Source: Clostridia bacterium
GTDB lineage: Bacteria > Bacillota > Clostridia > Christensenellales > Aristaeellaceae
Reading direction: 5' to 3'
DNA length: 64,000 nt
NCBI GenBank assembly: GCA_017404985.1
Contig: JAFRBK010000036.1
Span: 1 to 64,000 of the forward strand
Below, piece by piece: positions 7,473 through 16,394 of the stretch (position 1 is the first letter of the stretch; every line of letters begins with the position of its first letter). The notes under the pieces are model-generated. The model did no database searches and was not told where the DNA came from. It saw only the letters and a program-made list of their open reading frames with translations. The translations under genes were made by a program, and so were the position numbers.

Positions 7473-7847
7473 TCAATGATACTTGTAATGTGTTGTTTCA
7501 ACGAAATCTTCTTCCCGGGCAGCCTCTGAAGATTCTTCTGCCTTTTCATCCGGTTCAGTTTTTCCCTCGTTTCTCTTTTTGCGATTGAAGTACAAGACCA
7601 GGCCTGCAGCGATACCGAGTGCAACGCTTGCAGAAGGTGGAATCCAGCCAGGATAAACCAGAGGGGTGGTAAACACGAAATAGAGGGCCTCTCCGAATGA
7701 AGCGCCGCTGTTCATCGCCACCACAATGAACAGGCCAATATTATAGATACAATAAACTGCGAACACTCCGAGAAAAATCCGGAGCCCGCGATGAAAGCCC
7801 CTGCTGCTGAACAACCGTCTGCAGAAACCGGCAACACGCTGAAGCAT
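7473..7847 (-). CDS. Small membrane protein, twin of the one at 13,586-13,960
   Basis: The 124-residue product has a basic N-terminus (MLQRVAGFCRRLF), two clear membrane segments (about 22-45 and 72-86), then a charged EEK-rich tail ending THYKYH. A second gene 6 kb away encodes a protein of identical length, more than half identical by eye without gaps and with the same THYKYH end. No known domain is recognised. It follows the DUF2779 gene by 22 bases, so it is probably the last gene of that operon, and a strong terminator lies downstream. Function unknown. Confidence 0.7.
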   Translation of the reverse strand: MLQRVAGFCRRLFSSRGFHRGLRIFLGVFAVYCIYNIGLFIVVAMNSGASFGEALYFVFTTPLVYPGWIPPSASVALGIAAGLVLYFNRKKRNEGKTEPDEKAEESSEAAREEDFVETTHYKYH

Positions 7848-7869
7848 TACGAAGATTTTCTCCCTTTGT

Positions 7870-9363
7870 TTATATGGTGACAGCTTTTTTCAGTGCTTCC
7901 CATACCTTGACCATCGCCAGCGTGTCAAGCCTGCAGTAAGCCAGAAGGTTTTCCCTGGCCTTTGCCTGCTCCTCCGGCGGCATAGACTGGATCCGGGGAA
8001 ACACGCTCATGGCTTCGCTGCCGTTGTGGACTCCCTCCAGCCCGCGGTAGTCCAGTTCGGGATCACCCGGGCAGATTGCCGGCAGCACGCTCTTAATCGA
8101 AAAGCTCCCGCCCATTTCTTTATTATAGTACATTCCTTTCTGGAACGGCGTCAGAAGATCCACGATATTCGCTTCGATTGCGAGAAGATGTTCCGAAAGG
8201 TCTGGAAACGTGGCCGCCAGTTCTTTCAGCCTTGTGCATTCGAACGCTTTGTTAAACGCGGTCACACAGACGTTCGCCGGGATATCCCGGCACAGGGCTT
8301 CCGCGATCGCCCGTCGGGGATCCGTTCCGCTCTCCGCCAGGAACTCCCTGTGTTTCAGTTCTCCGCCCTCATGTTCGATATAGTGCAGGGAATACTGGAA
8401 CGGGATCTGCGCAAACGGATGCGTTCCCACACAGAACGGGATCGCAGGCTGCATTGTCTCAAAGTCCAGGAAATAAAGCGGATACGTCAGGCCGGAGAGG
8501 AATTCCCGGATTTCATTCACATCAGCGTATGTCCCCCGTTCCCTCAGCGCGAAATCGACCTGCCTTTTCTGAACCACGTTCTTAATCACCCCTGCCTTTT
8601 CCAGTTCTTCAAAGCTGACCAGCCCCTGCTGATAGTACTCCAGCTTTTTCTTCATCGCCAGCCTGTACAGCTCAAACACATTGGGAGAAGGCAGATCCCG
8701 GGTACAGTATTGGAAATAAACACAGTCTTTGCATCCCTCCGCCAGTTCCATATGCGGTTCCTGGTCCGACGCAAGCACCTGCTCTGCAGTTCGAAGAATC
8801 TCCGGAACATTCTGCTGCTCCCGCGATGCCTGCTCCCAGAGATCATTGATTTGAAAGAAACCATTCAGATCCAGGCCTTCCGGCCCCAATACATAGGAAG
8901 TATCAATGCAGACGAGGAAGACACCCGTGACGTTTACTCCGCAGTGTTCCAGCACATATTTCTGGTATGAAACGTCCGCTATATATTTATCCTGCAGACC
9001 GTCGGAAGAACTTTTGACTTCATAGATGGCCCATCCATCTTCGTTCCGGCGGAGCAGGTCCACCGCGCAGTACAGGCCTTCATAGGAGAAGGATGCTTCA
9101 CAGATCACGGAAGTCCCCCGCTCCATCTCCTCCCTGGTATTCTCAATCATCCGCGGCAGATCCAGGGAGCCATCCTCTTTCAAAGCTGTCACATTCACAA
9201 ATGGCCCAAAGAGCCCCCTGGCAAGATCTCCCACTTCGTTTCCCGTACGGAAGCGGGCAAGCGTATTTTCATCCTGCAGAACCAGTTCCGGATGATTTTG
9301 GGTGATCCAGGCGCCCTTCCGGCAGGACCAGACACGGACATAGCTGGTTTTGGACAGATACAC
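7870..9363 (-). CDS. DUF2779 protein: Cas4-like PD-(D/E)XK domain plus DnaQ-like exonuclease domain
   Basis: The 497-residue protein has two nuclease-like halves. The N-terminal half has the Cas4/RecB-type layout: an early cysteine (C14), an acidic residue in AVDLL, an E-x-K motif in IYEVKSSSD (near 115), and a cysteine trio in CKDCVYFQYC (near 210) that could hold an iron-sulfur cluster. The C-terminal half has DnaQ/RNase-H-like motifs: YFLDFET, a middle NKAFECTRL and YCRLDTLAM near the end. This matches the uncharacterised DUF2779 family. It follows a small hypothetical gene (39-base gap) and precedes the twin membrane protein. Its biological role is unknown; DNA repair or defence is plausible but unproven. 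Confidence 0.8.
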   Translation of the reverse strand: MYLSKTSYVRVWSCRKGAWITQNHPELVLQDENTLARFRTGNEVGDLARGLFGPFVNVTALKEDGSLDLPRMIENTREEMERGTSVICEASFSYEGLYCAVDLLRRNEDGWAIYEVKSSSDGLQDKYIADVSYQKYVLEHCGVNVTGVFLVCIDTSYVLGPEGLDLNGFFQINDLWEQASREQQNVPEILRTAEQVLASDQEPHMELAEGCKDCVYFQYCTRDLPSPNVFELYRLAMKKKLEYYQQGLVSFEELEKAGVIKNVVQKRQVDFALRERGTYADVNEIREFLSGLTYPLYFLDFETMQPAIPFCVGTHPFAQIPFQYSLHYIEHEGGELKHREFLAESGTDPRRAIAEALCRDIPANVCVTAFNKAFECTRLKELAATFPDLSEHLLAIEANIVDLLTPFQKGMYYNKEMGGSFSIKSVLPAICPGDPELDYRGLEGVHNGSEAMSVFPRIQSMPPEEQAKARENLLAYCRLDTLAMVKVWEALKKAVTI

Positions 9364-9402
9364 GATGCCTTCCGCTCCCTTCCTTATCGTCTCAGGAATA
9401 CT

Positions 9403-9657
9403 TCATTCCCGGCGGCATCCTTTGCTTTCGTTCTGCCCGGCCGGATGGGCCAGTACATAATACTTCCCGTCTGCAGTCCTGTGAATGATGCCCATCTCCG
9501 CAAGCTGAGAAGTGTATTCCTGGAATGAATCGGGGTTGATCAGATCTGTTTCAGGAAGCTTTTTCGCCGTCTCCGGTGATACTGCACCCGCTTTTCTGAG
9601 TGCATTTTTGATCAGTTCCCGGCGCATTGACATTGCTGCAGATGTGAAGACCGCCAT
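9403..9657 (-). CDS. Small hypothetical protein, possibly a winged-helix fold
   Basis: The 84-residue product begins MAVFTSAAMSMRRELIKNAL and ends in a region reading QLAEMGIIHRTADGKYYVLA, which looks like the recognition helix and wing of a small helix-turn-helix protein. The ATG at 9657 follows AAGGGATGATTCC; an upstream in-frame ATG at 9699 lacks such a site. It is the first gene of the probable operon with the DUF2779 gene. The fold assignment comes from pattern only. Confidence 0.55.
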   Translation of the reverse strand: MAVFTSAAMSMRRELIKNALRKAGAVSPETAKKLPETDLINPDSFQEYTSQLAEMGIIHRTADGKYYVLAHPAGQNESKGCRRE

Positions 9658-9790
9658 GGAATCATCCCTTCCCCATTCGTTTTTGCTGCCCAAACACACG
9701 GAAAGCGTCTGTTTCCCTTTGTCCGCGTCGGGAGCATTTTCATTTTATCGTAAACCACCCCGTTTTCGCAAGTGAATCCGAAACAGTGAA

Positions 9791-10615
9791 TCAGCTCCGC
9801 TGCGGTGCATTGGCCTGGCCGGCTTTCACCAGTCCCTGAAACCTGTCCACCACGGCCAGCATGTCCTCCGGCAGACGCTTTCTGCATGCATCCACCATCT
9901 CGGGAGGCACCCTGTAGAAAGCCTCCGCAATGCCCCCGGCGATGCAGGTCAGCGTATCGCAGTCTCCGCCCAGGGATACCGCAGTGCGGATCACATCCTC
10001 GAAATCCGTTCCCTCCAGGAAAGCGGTCATCGCTTCCGGCACGGTTTTCTGGCAGCTCTCGATGTGATGGTATCCGGGCCGGATCTCATCGCACGTCCTG
10101 CTCAGATCATAGCCGAATTCCTGAATCACGTACGCTTTGATCTCTTCCTTGCTGCAACCGGTCCGGGCCAGGAAAATGGCGCTGGCCGTTGCCTCCGCCC
10201 CCTTGATGCCTTCCGGATGGTTGTGGGTCACTTCTGCGGTCAGCCGGGCCTTCTTCCGGGTTTCCTCCAGCGTGCCGTACAGCCACCCTGCTGCGGACAC
10301 CCGCATCGCAGAGCCGTTTCCGTAACTGCCGTAGGGTTCCGGATTCCCTGAATGCAGCCAGTCATAGAACATGCATCCATATCCCGCATCAGGATACCGT
10401 TTTCCCCACTTCTTCATGGAAGAAACCAGCGTGGCCTTTATCCCCTCATCCGGCATCCCGATACTGTCCATCAGGGCTTCCGCCACAGCGACCGTCATCA
10501 CGGAATCATCCGTGAACATCGTCCCCCGTCCGAAAAGCAGAAACTCCTTCGTCTTGTTTCCCCTGTCGAATTCATACGGCGCCCCAATCATGTCTCCCAT
10601 CAAAGCTCCGATCAT
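9791..10615 (-). CDS. ADP-ribosylglycohydrolase family protein
   Basis: The 274-residue protein has the family's Mg-binding motifs: GDMIGAPYEF near the N-terminus, FTDDSVMTVAVAEAL, and GGDCDTLTCIAGGIAEAFYRVP near the C-terminus. Such enzymes remove ADP-ribose from proteins or nucleic acids, or degrade ADP-ribosylated metabolites. No ADP-ribosyltransferase is nearby, so no toxin-antitoxin pairing of the DarT/DarG or dinitrogenase type is indicated. The ATG at 10615 has GGGAG eight bases upstream. Confidence 0.9.
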   Translation of the reverse strand: MIGALMGDMIGAPYEFDRGNKTKEFLLFGRGTMFTDDSVMTVAVAEALMDSIGMPDEGIKATLVSSMKKWGKRYPDAGYGCMFYDWLHSGNPEPYGSYGNGSAMRVSAAGWLYGTLEETRKKARLTAEVTHNHPEGIKGAEATASAIFLARTGCSKEEIKAYVIQEFGYDLSRTCDEIRPGYHHIESCQKTVPEAMTAFLEGTDFEDVIRTAVSLGGDCDTLTCIAGGIAEAFYRVPPEMVDACRKRLPEDMLAVVDRFQGLVKAGQANAPQRS

Positions 10616-10722
10616 ATGATCATCTCCCTTCCCTTTGATAAACCCAGTATATCAGAAATCAAAAACAGATAAGTCGTCCGCCAGGCGACAAATGCACCCA
10701 ATGCTTTCCTGCCCCCTGGCCA

Positions 10723-11655
10723 TCACAGCGATTTGCACAGCCCGCCCGGCGCCATGGAACAAACCATATACTGCAGCGTCTCATCCGAATAATGGGACCG
10801 CTCCAGGTTCACGACAGCCGCCGGTTTCTTTTCTCCCCGTTCGTCCGCCTTCATCCGCAGATAAATCTTTTTCTCATATATCTGGACGGTTTCGACGGAA
10901 TCCCACGGAATCAGGATCCCCTTGGGGCAAGCCGTATAATACCGGATTCCCGCCCGGTTCATTTCCGCCAGCAGGAACAGGTTCCGGCTCTCCGACACAG
11001 CCCCGCAGGCGCACACCGCCGTGATGATGATATAAATAATTGAAGCAAGCACGACAAATCCGTTGTCCATATAAGGCGACCGGAACATCGCCACCAGAAT
11101 GATCAGCATGAGAGCCTGAATCACGAGCCCCGTCATATATCCATCAAACCGTTTGGGGTTATTCATGCATTTGATCCGCAGCTCCCGGTTTTCTTCCTGT
11201 ATCGCGGCCCCGTCCTCCCGCAGCGCCCGGCGGACAATCTGCCGCGTTACCGCAGGAATCACCAGAAGCGCGGCCAGAAAAGCCCCTGTCAGCGCCAGCC
11301 CATGCTTTCTGATCCACTCCATGCCGACGCCCTGCTTTCCGCCTGCTGCGACGCCCCACATTACACCGGCAACCATCAGCCCGCAAACCAGGAACGTAAA
11401 GGTAAACTGCAGAATAATACCCCATCGGGTCACTTTTTCCACATCTTCAAGCTTCCCGGTCCTCTCCGCTTTCTCCCGCAACGCTTTCATTCCTTCTTTT
11501 CCCCTGTAGGAAAATGAAAGCAAAACGGAGATAATGCCCAGCAGCACCGGCGGCCCTGCAACCCAAATCAGAAACATTCCTGTTCGATGCCTCCTTTTCA
11601 CTTCCGGTTCCCGGAAAGGAATCTCCCCGAGTCCTTTCATCTGTTTAGACGGCAC
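10723..11655 (-). CDS. Hypothetical multi-pass membrane protein
   Basis: The 310-residue protein has about five hydrophobic segments (near 27-48, 78-100, 115-135, 172-190 and 200-220) and a C-terminal soluble part (roughly 225-310). That part contains YYTACPKGILIPWDSVETVQIYEKKIYLRMK and resembles a small PH-like beta domain of the kind found in YcxB-type membrane proteins. The start appears to be a GTG, with GGGAG seven bases upstream. The gene stands alone. No function can be assigned. Confidence 0.65.
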   Translation of the reverse strand: MPSKQMKGLGEIPFREPEVKRRHRTGMFLIWVAGPPVLLGIISVLLSFSYRGKEGMKALREKAERTGKLEDVEKVTRWGIILQFTFTFLVCGLMVAGVMWGVAAGGKQGVGMEWIRKHGLALTGAFLAALLVIPAVTRQIVRRALREDGAAIQEENRELRIKCMNNPKRFDGYMTGLVIQALMLIILVAMFRSPYMDNGFVVLASIIYIIITAVCACGAVSESRNLFLLAEMNRAGIRYYTACPKGILIPWDSVETVQIYEKKIYLRMKADERGEKKPAAVVNLERSHYSDETLQYMVCSMAPGGLCKSL

Positions 11656-11726
11656 GAACCTGCTCCCGGTTCCTCCAATTTTGTCACGCCCGGATCATGT
11701 GTCGCGCACATGCAAGATTTCCGTAA

Positions 11727-12029
11727 TCACGCAGCTTCCCTTCCGCAGGGAACCGCTGCCTCAGCAGCCGCATGCTTCGGTTCCGGCTCCGCTTCCGTTT
11801 CCAGGTGCTTCCGCCAGGCATACCCCAGCACGCGCAGAAAGCCCTTCTCGGTCCGGTTCGCCTCAGGGTCATCCATCCAGTTCCAGAAGAACAGCGGCGT
11901 GCAGTCATACCCCATGGCAATCTCTGGCAGCGCTTTCCGGCTGTACGGGCATCCCCAATCCAGAAATTCCTTCGTGAGCTCAGCTGCAACCTCTTTCCAG
12001 GTCATTCCCATCATTTCAGCATCCATCAT
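11727..12029 (-). CDS. Hypothetical protein, 100 residues
   Basis: The product begins MMDAEMMGMTWKEVAAELTK and contains a conserved-looking hydrophobic stretch GYDCTPLFFWNWMDDPEANR, then an Ala/Glu/Pro-rich tail. I chose the ATG at 12029 because AGGAGG lies seven bases upstream. No family is recognised. It is preceded by the terminator of the aminopeptidase gene and followed by the GTG-started membrane protein gene, so it may be transcribed with either or alone. Confidence 0.45.
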   Translation of the reverse strand: MMDAEMMGMTWKEVAAELTKEFLDWGCPYSRKALPEIAMGYDCTPLFFWNWMDDPEANRTEKGFLRVLGYAWRKHLETEAEPEPKHAAAEAAVPCGREAA

Positions 12030-12097
12030 CCGGCGCCTCCTGCACATATTTGCCGGGCCTTTCAATCCCCTTCTTTTCCCCCGGCATATTCAATATA

Positions 12098-12130
12098 CCA
12101 AAAGAGATGCGGGAAATTTCCCGCATCTCT
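12098..12130 (-). terminator. Terminator of the M29 aminopeptidase gene
   Basis: A perfect palindrome (AGAGATGCGGGAAA / TTTCCCGCATCTCT, 12103-12130) is followed on the minus strand by TTTT. Confidence 0.8.
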
Positions 12131-12197
12131 CCGGGCAGCGGAGAAAGCCTGGCAGAATGCACTGGCGTTTCCCCTTTGCGGTCCTGTGAATGATAGG

Positions 12198-13421
12198 TCA
12201 GAACGCCCACCGGCCCCGGCGGAAGATCGGAACAGTCCTTCCGTCACGGGTAATCGCGTCGATGTCCAGCCCCTCATAGCCGATCATGAAATCCTCATGG
12301 TTCATGGAGTCATTGATGCCCATGGACCGGCACTCATCCAGGGTTTTGTTTTCATATCCCTTAATCGTATCGGCAAAGCCCATGCCCAGTGCCAGATGGC
12401 AGGCGGCATTCTCGTCGAACAGGGTCTCGTAAAACAGCAGCCCGGACTCGGAGATCGGGGAGTTCACCGGCACCAGGGCGCACTCGCCCAGATAGGCAGC
12501 GCCCTCGTCCATGGCAATCATCTGCTCCAGCAGCGCCTGGTTCTTTTCGGCTTTGACCTCGACGGCCTTGCCGTTTTCGAAGCGGACGGAGAAGTTTTCG
12601 ATCAGCTGGCCCTGGTAGGACAGGGGCTTCGTGGCATAAACGATGCCTTCGGCTTTGCCGCGCATCGGAGAGGTGAAGCACTCCTCAGTGGGAATGTTGG
12701 GATTGAAGTAGATGCCCTTCAGGCTGGTGTCACCGCCGCCCTTGAACTGGCCCTCCGGGATCATGCCGACGGTAAGGTCGGTGCCGTTGTCGCCCCGATA
12801 GCGCAGCTCAGCGATACCCAGGCTGTTGAGATAGTCGCAGCGGCTGCTCAGGTCCCTGTTGTGTGCCTCCCACGCTGCCACAGGGTCATCGGTCACCCGG
12901 GAGGTGAAAAGGATCATCTCCCACAGCTTTTCCATGGCTTTTTTCTTCGGAAGGCCTGGGAAGACCTTCCTGGCCCAGGCCGCACCTGGAACCGCCGCGA
13001 TGCACCACTGGTATTTGTTTTCCATCGTATCCCAGTAGGGTTTGACAACGGGCCAGCGCTTCTGCTCAGCCCTGGCCAGCTTTTTCTGGTTGATGCCTTT
13101 CAGTCCGTCGGGGTCCCTGGAAACCAGGTAGATCCGGCAGGGAAGGGTATCCGTATAGTGCTGGAGGCGGGCTTTTTCCCATTCCTCGACCTTGGCCATG
13201 GTGGTGACGGCCTGGTGGCGGACATGCAGCTTTTCCAGGGGCTGGTAATCGAACTCCACCTTCACCTTCCTGGCGCCGGCTTTGTAGCATTCGTCCGCCA
13301 GCAGTTCCACAAATTTCGGCTGGTCCAGGTCACATGCGATGATCACGTCCTGTCCCTTCTGGATATTGGCGCCGACGCGGGCGATCAGGCGGGCATAATT
13401 ACGAAGAATGCTGATTTTCAT
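12198..13421 (-). CDS. Aminopeptidase, M29 (AmpS/PepS) family
   Basis: This 407-residue protein is a typical M29 metallo-aminopeptidase, cytoplasmic and metal-dependent, releasing N-terminal amino acids from peptides. Family metal ligands are visible in the C-terminal half: the Glu of IPTEECFTSP, the Glu of MDEGAAYLGE, the His of ENAACHLALG, and the His-Asp of NHEDFMIGYEGLDI. The N-terminal half has the usual VGANIQKGQDVIIACD. AGGAG precedes the ATG. It forms a single-gene unit with its own terminator. The first part of the intergenic stretch upstream (13,422-13,585) shows only short direct repeats ending in CTCAATGATA. Confidence 0.92.
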   Translation of the reverse strand: MKISILRNYARLIARVGANIQKGQDVIIACDLDQPKFVELLADECYKAGARKVKVEFDYQPLEKLHVRHQAVTTMAKVEEWEKARLQHYTDTLPCRIYLVSRDPDGLKGINQKKLARAEQKRWPVVKPYWDTMENKYQWCIAAVPGAAWARKVFPGLPKKKAMEKLWEMILFTSRVTDDPVAAWEAHNRDLSSRCDYLNSLGIAELRYRGDNGTDLTVGMIPEGQFKGGGDTSLKGIYFNPNIPTEECFTSPMRGKAEGIVYATKPLSYQGQLIENFSVRFENGKAVEVKAEKNQALLEQMIAMDEGAAYLGECALVPVNSPISESGLLFYETLFDENAACHLALGMGFADTIKGYENKTLDECRSMGINDSMNHEDFMIGYEGLDIDAITRDGRTVPIFRRGRWAF

Positions 13422-13585
13422 GTTGGTTTTCTCCTGTCAGTATATTTTGATCCGTTTTCCCTTAGTCCATATTTTCCGTTTCCTGTTTCACCCTGTTCTC
13501 AAAAGAACGCCTCCGCTTCCCATGGTTTTCGGTTCCTTCGCTGGCCTTCTCCTCAATGATAGCAGTTCCTTCGCCGGTCTTCTTC

Positions 13586-13960
13586 TCAATGATACTTGTA
13601 GTGTGTCGGTTCAATGAATTCTTCTTCCCCGGCTGCATTGGAAGCTTCTTCTTCCTTTTCATCCGCTTCAGTGCTTTCCCTGCTTTTCTTTTTGCGATTG
13701 AAGTACCAGATCAGGCCTGCGACGATCCCGATCGCAAAGCTTGCGGGAAACGGAATCCGGGCAGGATAGGTCAGCGGTATGGTAAACAGGAAACGAAGGG
13801 CTTCCCAGAAAGAAATGCCGACGTTCATCACCGCGATAAAGTACCGGATGATACTATACAGGCTCATAGCAGCATACACCACGAGAAAAATCCGGACCCC
13901 GCGAAGAAAGCCCTTGCTGGTGAATAACCGTCGGAGAAACCCGGCAATACGTTGAAACAT
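13586..13960 (-). CDS. Small membrane protein, twin of the one at 7,473-7,847
   Basis: This 124-residue product has the same layout as its twin: basic start MFQRIAGFLRRLFTSKGF, two membrane segments, YFNRKKK, an acidic tail and the identical final THYKYH. The ribosome-binding region (AAGGGAGAAAA) is also shared. A 31-bp palindromic repeat sits just upstream. The strict length conservation and shared C-terminal motif suggest a recent duplication under selection. The function is unknown. Confidence 0.7.
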   Translation of the reverse strand: MFQRIAGFLRRLFTSKGFLRGVRIFLVVYAAMSLYSIIRYFIAVMNVGISFWEALRFLFTIPLTYPARIPFPASFAIGIVAGLIWYFNRKKKSRESTEADEKEEEASNAAGEEEFIEPTHYKYH

Positions 13961-13992
13961 GACAATGCTTTTTCTCCCTTGGTTTTATTAAG

Positions 13993-14023
13993 TGGTCCGG
14001 AGGGGACGGTTCTTTCCGGACCA
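13993..14023. repeat. Isolated copy D of the 31-bp palindromic repeat
   Basis: This is a perfect copy of the unit found in clusters A and B (arms TGGTCCGGA / TCCGGACCA). It lies between the amidohydrolase stop and the start of the second twin membrane protein, about 7 kb from cluster C. Confidence 0.85.
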
Positions 14024-14083
14024 TTCACGGAAACCGGAAATAATAGGTTGTCCGGCAGGCGGCAAAATCAACAGACGCGCGTT

Positions 14084-15703
14084 TCACGCATTCACAGGAT
14101 ACACACGCCGATTCCCCAGATAGCATGAATGGACCGCAATGGCGTGCAGCCGTTCCGGCTCCGTCTCAAACGGATTCCCCTCCAGCACCGTGAAATCCGC
14201 CAGATATCCCGGAGCAATCCGCCCCTTGCAGCCTTCTTCAAAGCTTGCTTCCGCCCCGCGGACCGTAAAGCTGTCCAGCGCCTCCTGAATGCTGAAGGCT
14301 TCCTCCGGCAGATAGGGCCCGGTTCCGTCCATGGACGTGCGTGTCACCGCGCACTGAATCCCACGCATCACATCCGCCGGTTCGACGGGGCAGTCCGATC
14401 CGTTGGAAACCGAAACCCCGCGCTTCATCAGGGTTTTCCACCGGTAGCTGCTTTCCGCCCGTTCCGCGCCGACCCTGCTTTCCACAATATGGTTGTCGTA
14501 GTCCAGGAAGATCGTCTGTGCATACACATGCAGTTTCATCCGCGCGATCCGCTCCAGCTGGTCAGGCCGCGTAATCTGGCAGTGCACGATCCCATGCCGG
14601 TGGTCCTCCCGGGGATGGCTTTTCAGCGCCTCCTCCATCGCGTCGAGCACCCGGTCCAGGCAGGCGTCCCCGATCGCATGGACCGCAATCTGCATCCCAT
14701 GCGCGTTGGCATACCGGACCATTTCTTTCATTTCTTCGTCGCTGAACAGCGAAAAGCCACAGGTATCCGGCCGGTCCGCGTACGGCCGGGACAGGTGCGC
14801 GGTATAGCTGCCGAGCGAGCCGTCGCCCACCATCTTCAAAGGCCCGATGCGGAAGAGCGCGTCGCCCTTCCCGGTACAGTTCCCCGCCCCGATAAAGCCC
14901 TCCAGCTCCGAAAGCGCGGCAAAATTCGCCTGTTCGTACACGCGGACCGTCAGCTCCCCGCTATCCGCCAGCTCCCGGAAAACCTCGTTCACCGTCTCCC
15001 AGGGCACGCCCCGGAAAACCCCGTAATCGTCGGATTGCACACTGGTCACGCCGTATGCGCTCAGCGTTCTGCAGGCAAGGCGGACCATGTCCTTCAGTTC
15101 CTCCCGGCCCGGGAGCGGAATAAACGGATTCAGCAGGTCAATCGCATTGTCATACAGCCTTCCGTCCGGTTCCCCGTTTTCCATCCCGATCCGGCCGCCG
15201 TCAGGGGAAACGGTGTTCCCGGTAATCCCGGCGATCTCCAGCACGCGGGAATTGACGACACAGCAGTGCCCGCAGGTGCGGATTACCATGATCGGAATCT
15301 GATCCGAAACGGCATCCAGGTCCGCCCGGTTCGGCATGCGGTTCACATCCGCAAAGTAATCCTGGTTCCATCCGCGCCCCAGCAGCCACTGCCCCTCCCG
15401 CGGCGGATGCTCCGCGGCAAACTGCCGCAGGCACCCGAGCATCGCGGCCAGGCTGTCCGTATGCCGCTGCAGCGGAGCGCACCGCAAGGTCCGCCCCAGG
15501 CTGAGCAGATGCATATGCGAGTCATTGAACCCGGGGCAGACAAACCGCCCTTCCATGTCCACCCTCACGGTATCCCCATCCGCCATCGCAAGGATTTCTT
15601 CATTCGGCCCCACGGCCCTGAAAACCCCGCCTTCAACCAAAAAAGCCTGCTGTAGCTCCCTCTCCCCGGTATAAACCCGGGCATTATAATATACCGACTT
15701 CAT
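14084..15703 (-). CDS. YtcJ-like amidohydrolase
   Basis: The 539-residue protein belongs to the amidohydrolase superfamily branch of YtcJ, AepA and N-substituted formamide deformylase. The metal-site motifs are present: FNDSHMHLLSLG (HxH), a KMVGDGSLGSYTA segment, HAIGDACLD, IVHCQ and NGSDCPVEPADV (the final Asp). The substrate cannot be told from sequence. Although the frame stays open further upstream, I start at the ATG at 15703 because the family begins with this MKSVYYNARVYTGE strand and the upstream part overlaps the HD-domain gene. The gap to that gene is 22 bases, so the two are co-transcribed. Confidence 0.88.
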   Translation of the reverse strand: MKSVYYNARVYTGERELQQAFLVEGGVFRAVGPNEEILAMADGDTVRVDMEGRFVCPGFNDSHMHLLSLGRTLRCAPLQRHTDSLAAMLGCLRQFAAEHPPREGQWLLGRGWNQDYFADVNRMPNRADLDAVSDQIPIMVIRTCGHCCVVNSRVLEIAGITGNTVSPDGGRIGMENGEPDGRLYDNAIDLLNPFIPLPGREELKDMVRLACRTLSAYGVTSVQSDDYGVFRGVPWETVNEVFRELADSGELTVRVYEQANFAALSELEGFIGAGNCTGKGDALFRIGPLKMVGDGSLGSYTAHLSRPYADRPDTCGFSLFSDEEMKEMVRYANAHGMQIAVHAIGDACLDRVLDAMEEALKSHPREDHRHGIVHCQITRPDQLERIARMKLHVYAQTIFLDYDNHIVESRVGAERAESSYRWKTLMKRGVSVSNGSDCPVEPADVMRGIQCAVTRTSMDGTGPYLPEEAFSIQEALDSFTVRGAEASFEEGCKGRIAPGYLADFTVLEGNPFETEPERLHAIAVHSCYLGNRRVYPVNA

Positions 15704-15725
15704 TCCCCGCGCTTTCTCCCCTGCT

Positions 15726-16349
15726 TCACACATCCGACGTACCGCGATCCAGCATAAAGACAGCCGCCTCATCAGCCACATGGACAATCCACGCCAGGGG
15801 CGAATACCGGAAAGACTCACCGATGCTGATGGTGCTGTCCACTCCGCGGGAAAATCCCATATGGCAGTTGATTGCGATGGCTTCCTCATCCCGGAGGTCC
15901 TTCAGGAATTTGGACAGCACATACACGCTTTTCCCTCCGTGTGCCCCGAAGGGCAGCTGCTCGTCCACCGCATAGGAAATGTTCCGCCCGCTGATGCGCG
16001 TTTTATAGAAATTCACCTTGCACAGGTCATGGAACAAAGCCGCCACCGCCAGCGATTCCAGAAACTGTTCCCGGTCGTAGGGGCGGTTCAGGACCAGATA
16101 CTGCTTCCGGATATCCTCCCGGTACAGTTCCTCCAGGCGAACCGCCATTTCATACACATCAATGGAATGCTCACAGAGCCCGCCGTCATAATTTCCATGG
16201 TATTTTGTGCTGGCCGGCGCGGTGAAAAAATCACATTCATCGCTGATCAGCCAGTCCCGCAGAGCTTCCTTCCCTTCCCGCTCCCCGATCCGGGTGTCAA
16301 AAATATGCAGAAACCTGTCCCGCTGCATTTCCATGTCAAATTGTTCCAC
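15726..16349 (-). CDS. HD-domain phosphohydrolase
   Basis: The 207-residue protein has the HD-superfamily ligands in order: the His of GGLCEHSIDVYEMA, the His-Asp of AALFHDLCKVNF, the His of INCHMGF, and the Asp of HVADEAAVF. HD proteins hydrolyse phosphate esters of nucleotides or RNA. The substrate here is unknown, and the fold is close to the HD part of YhaM-type or phage-like proteins. The start is a GTG with GGGGGG nine bases upstream. It lies between the C11-like gene and the amidohydrolase, all in the same direction with short gaps. Confidence 0.8.
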   Translation of the reverse strand: MEQFDMEMQRDRFLHIFDTRIGEREGKEALRDWLISDECDFFTAPASTKYHGNYDGGLCEHSIDVYEMAVRLEELYREDIRKQYLVLNRPYDREQFLESLAVAALFHDLCKVNFYKTRISGRNISYAVDEQLPFGAHGGKSVYVLSKFLKDLRDEEAIAINCHMGFSRGVDSTISIGESFRYSPLAWIVHVADEAAVFMLDRGTSDV

Positions 16350-16394
16350 CGGTTTGTTCCCCCCTGTTTTTCATTTCTTGCCGCATCCGTTGCT

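Noticed and set aside
9791-10615. ADP-ribosylation toxin-antitoxin pair
   Set aside because: No ADP-ribosyltransferase gene adjoins the glycohydrolase; its neighbours are a membrane protein and the DUF2779 operon.
11772-13559. 595-codon plus-strand frame across the aminopeptidase region
   Set aside because: It crosses a terminator palindrome and several genes on the opposite strand, and its translation has no family features.
14129-15655. Long open frame antisense to the amidohydrolase gene
   Set aside because: It has an odd composition rich in Arg, His and Pro, no ribosome-binding site, and lies opposite a well-supported enzyme gene. High GC at third positions makes such antisense frames common here.
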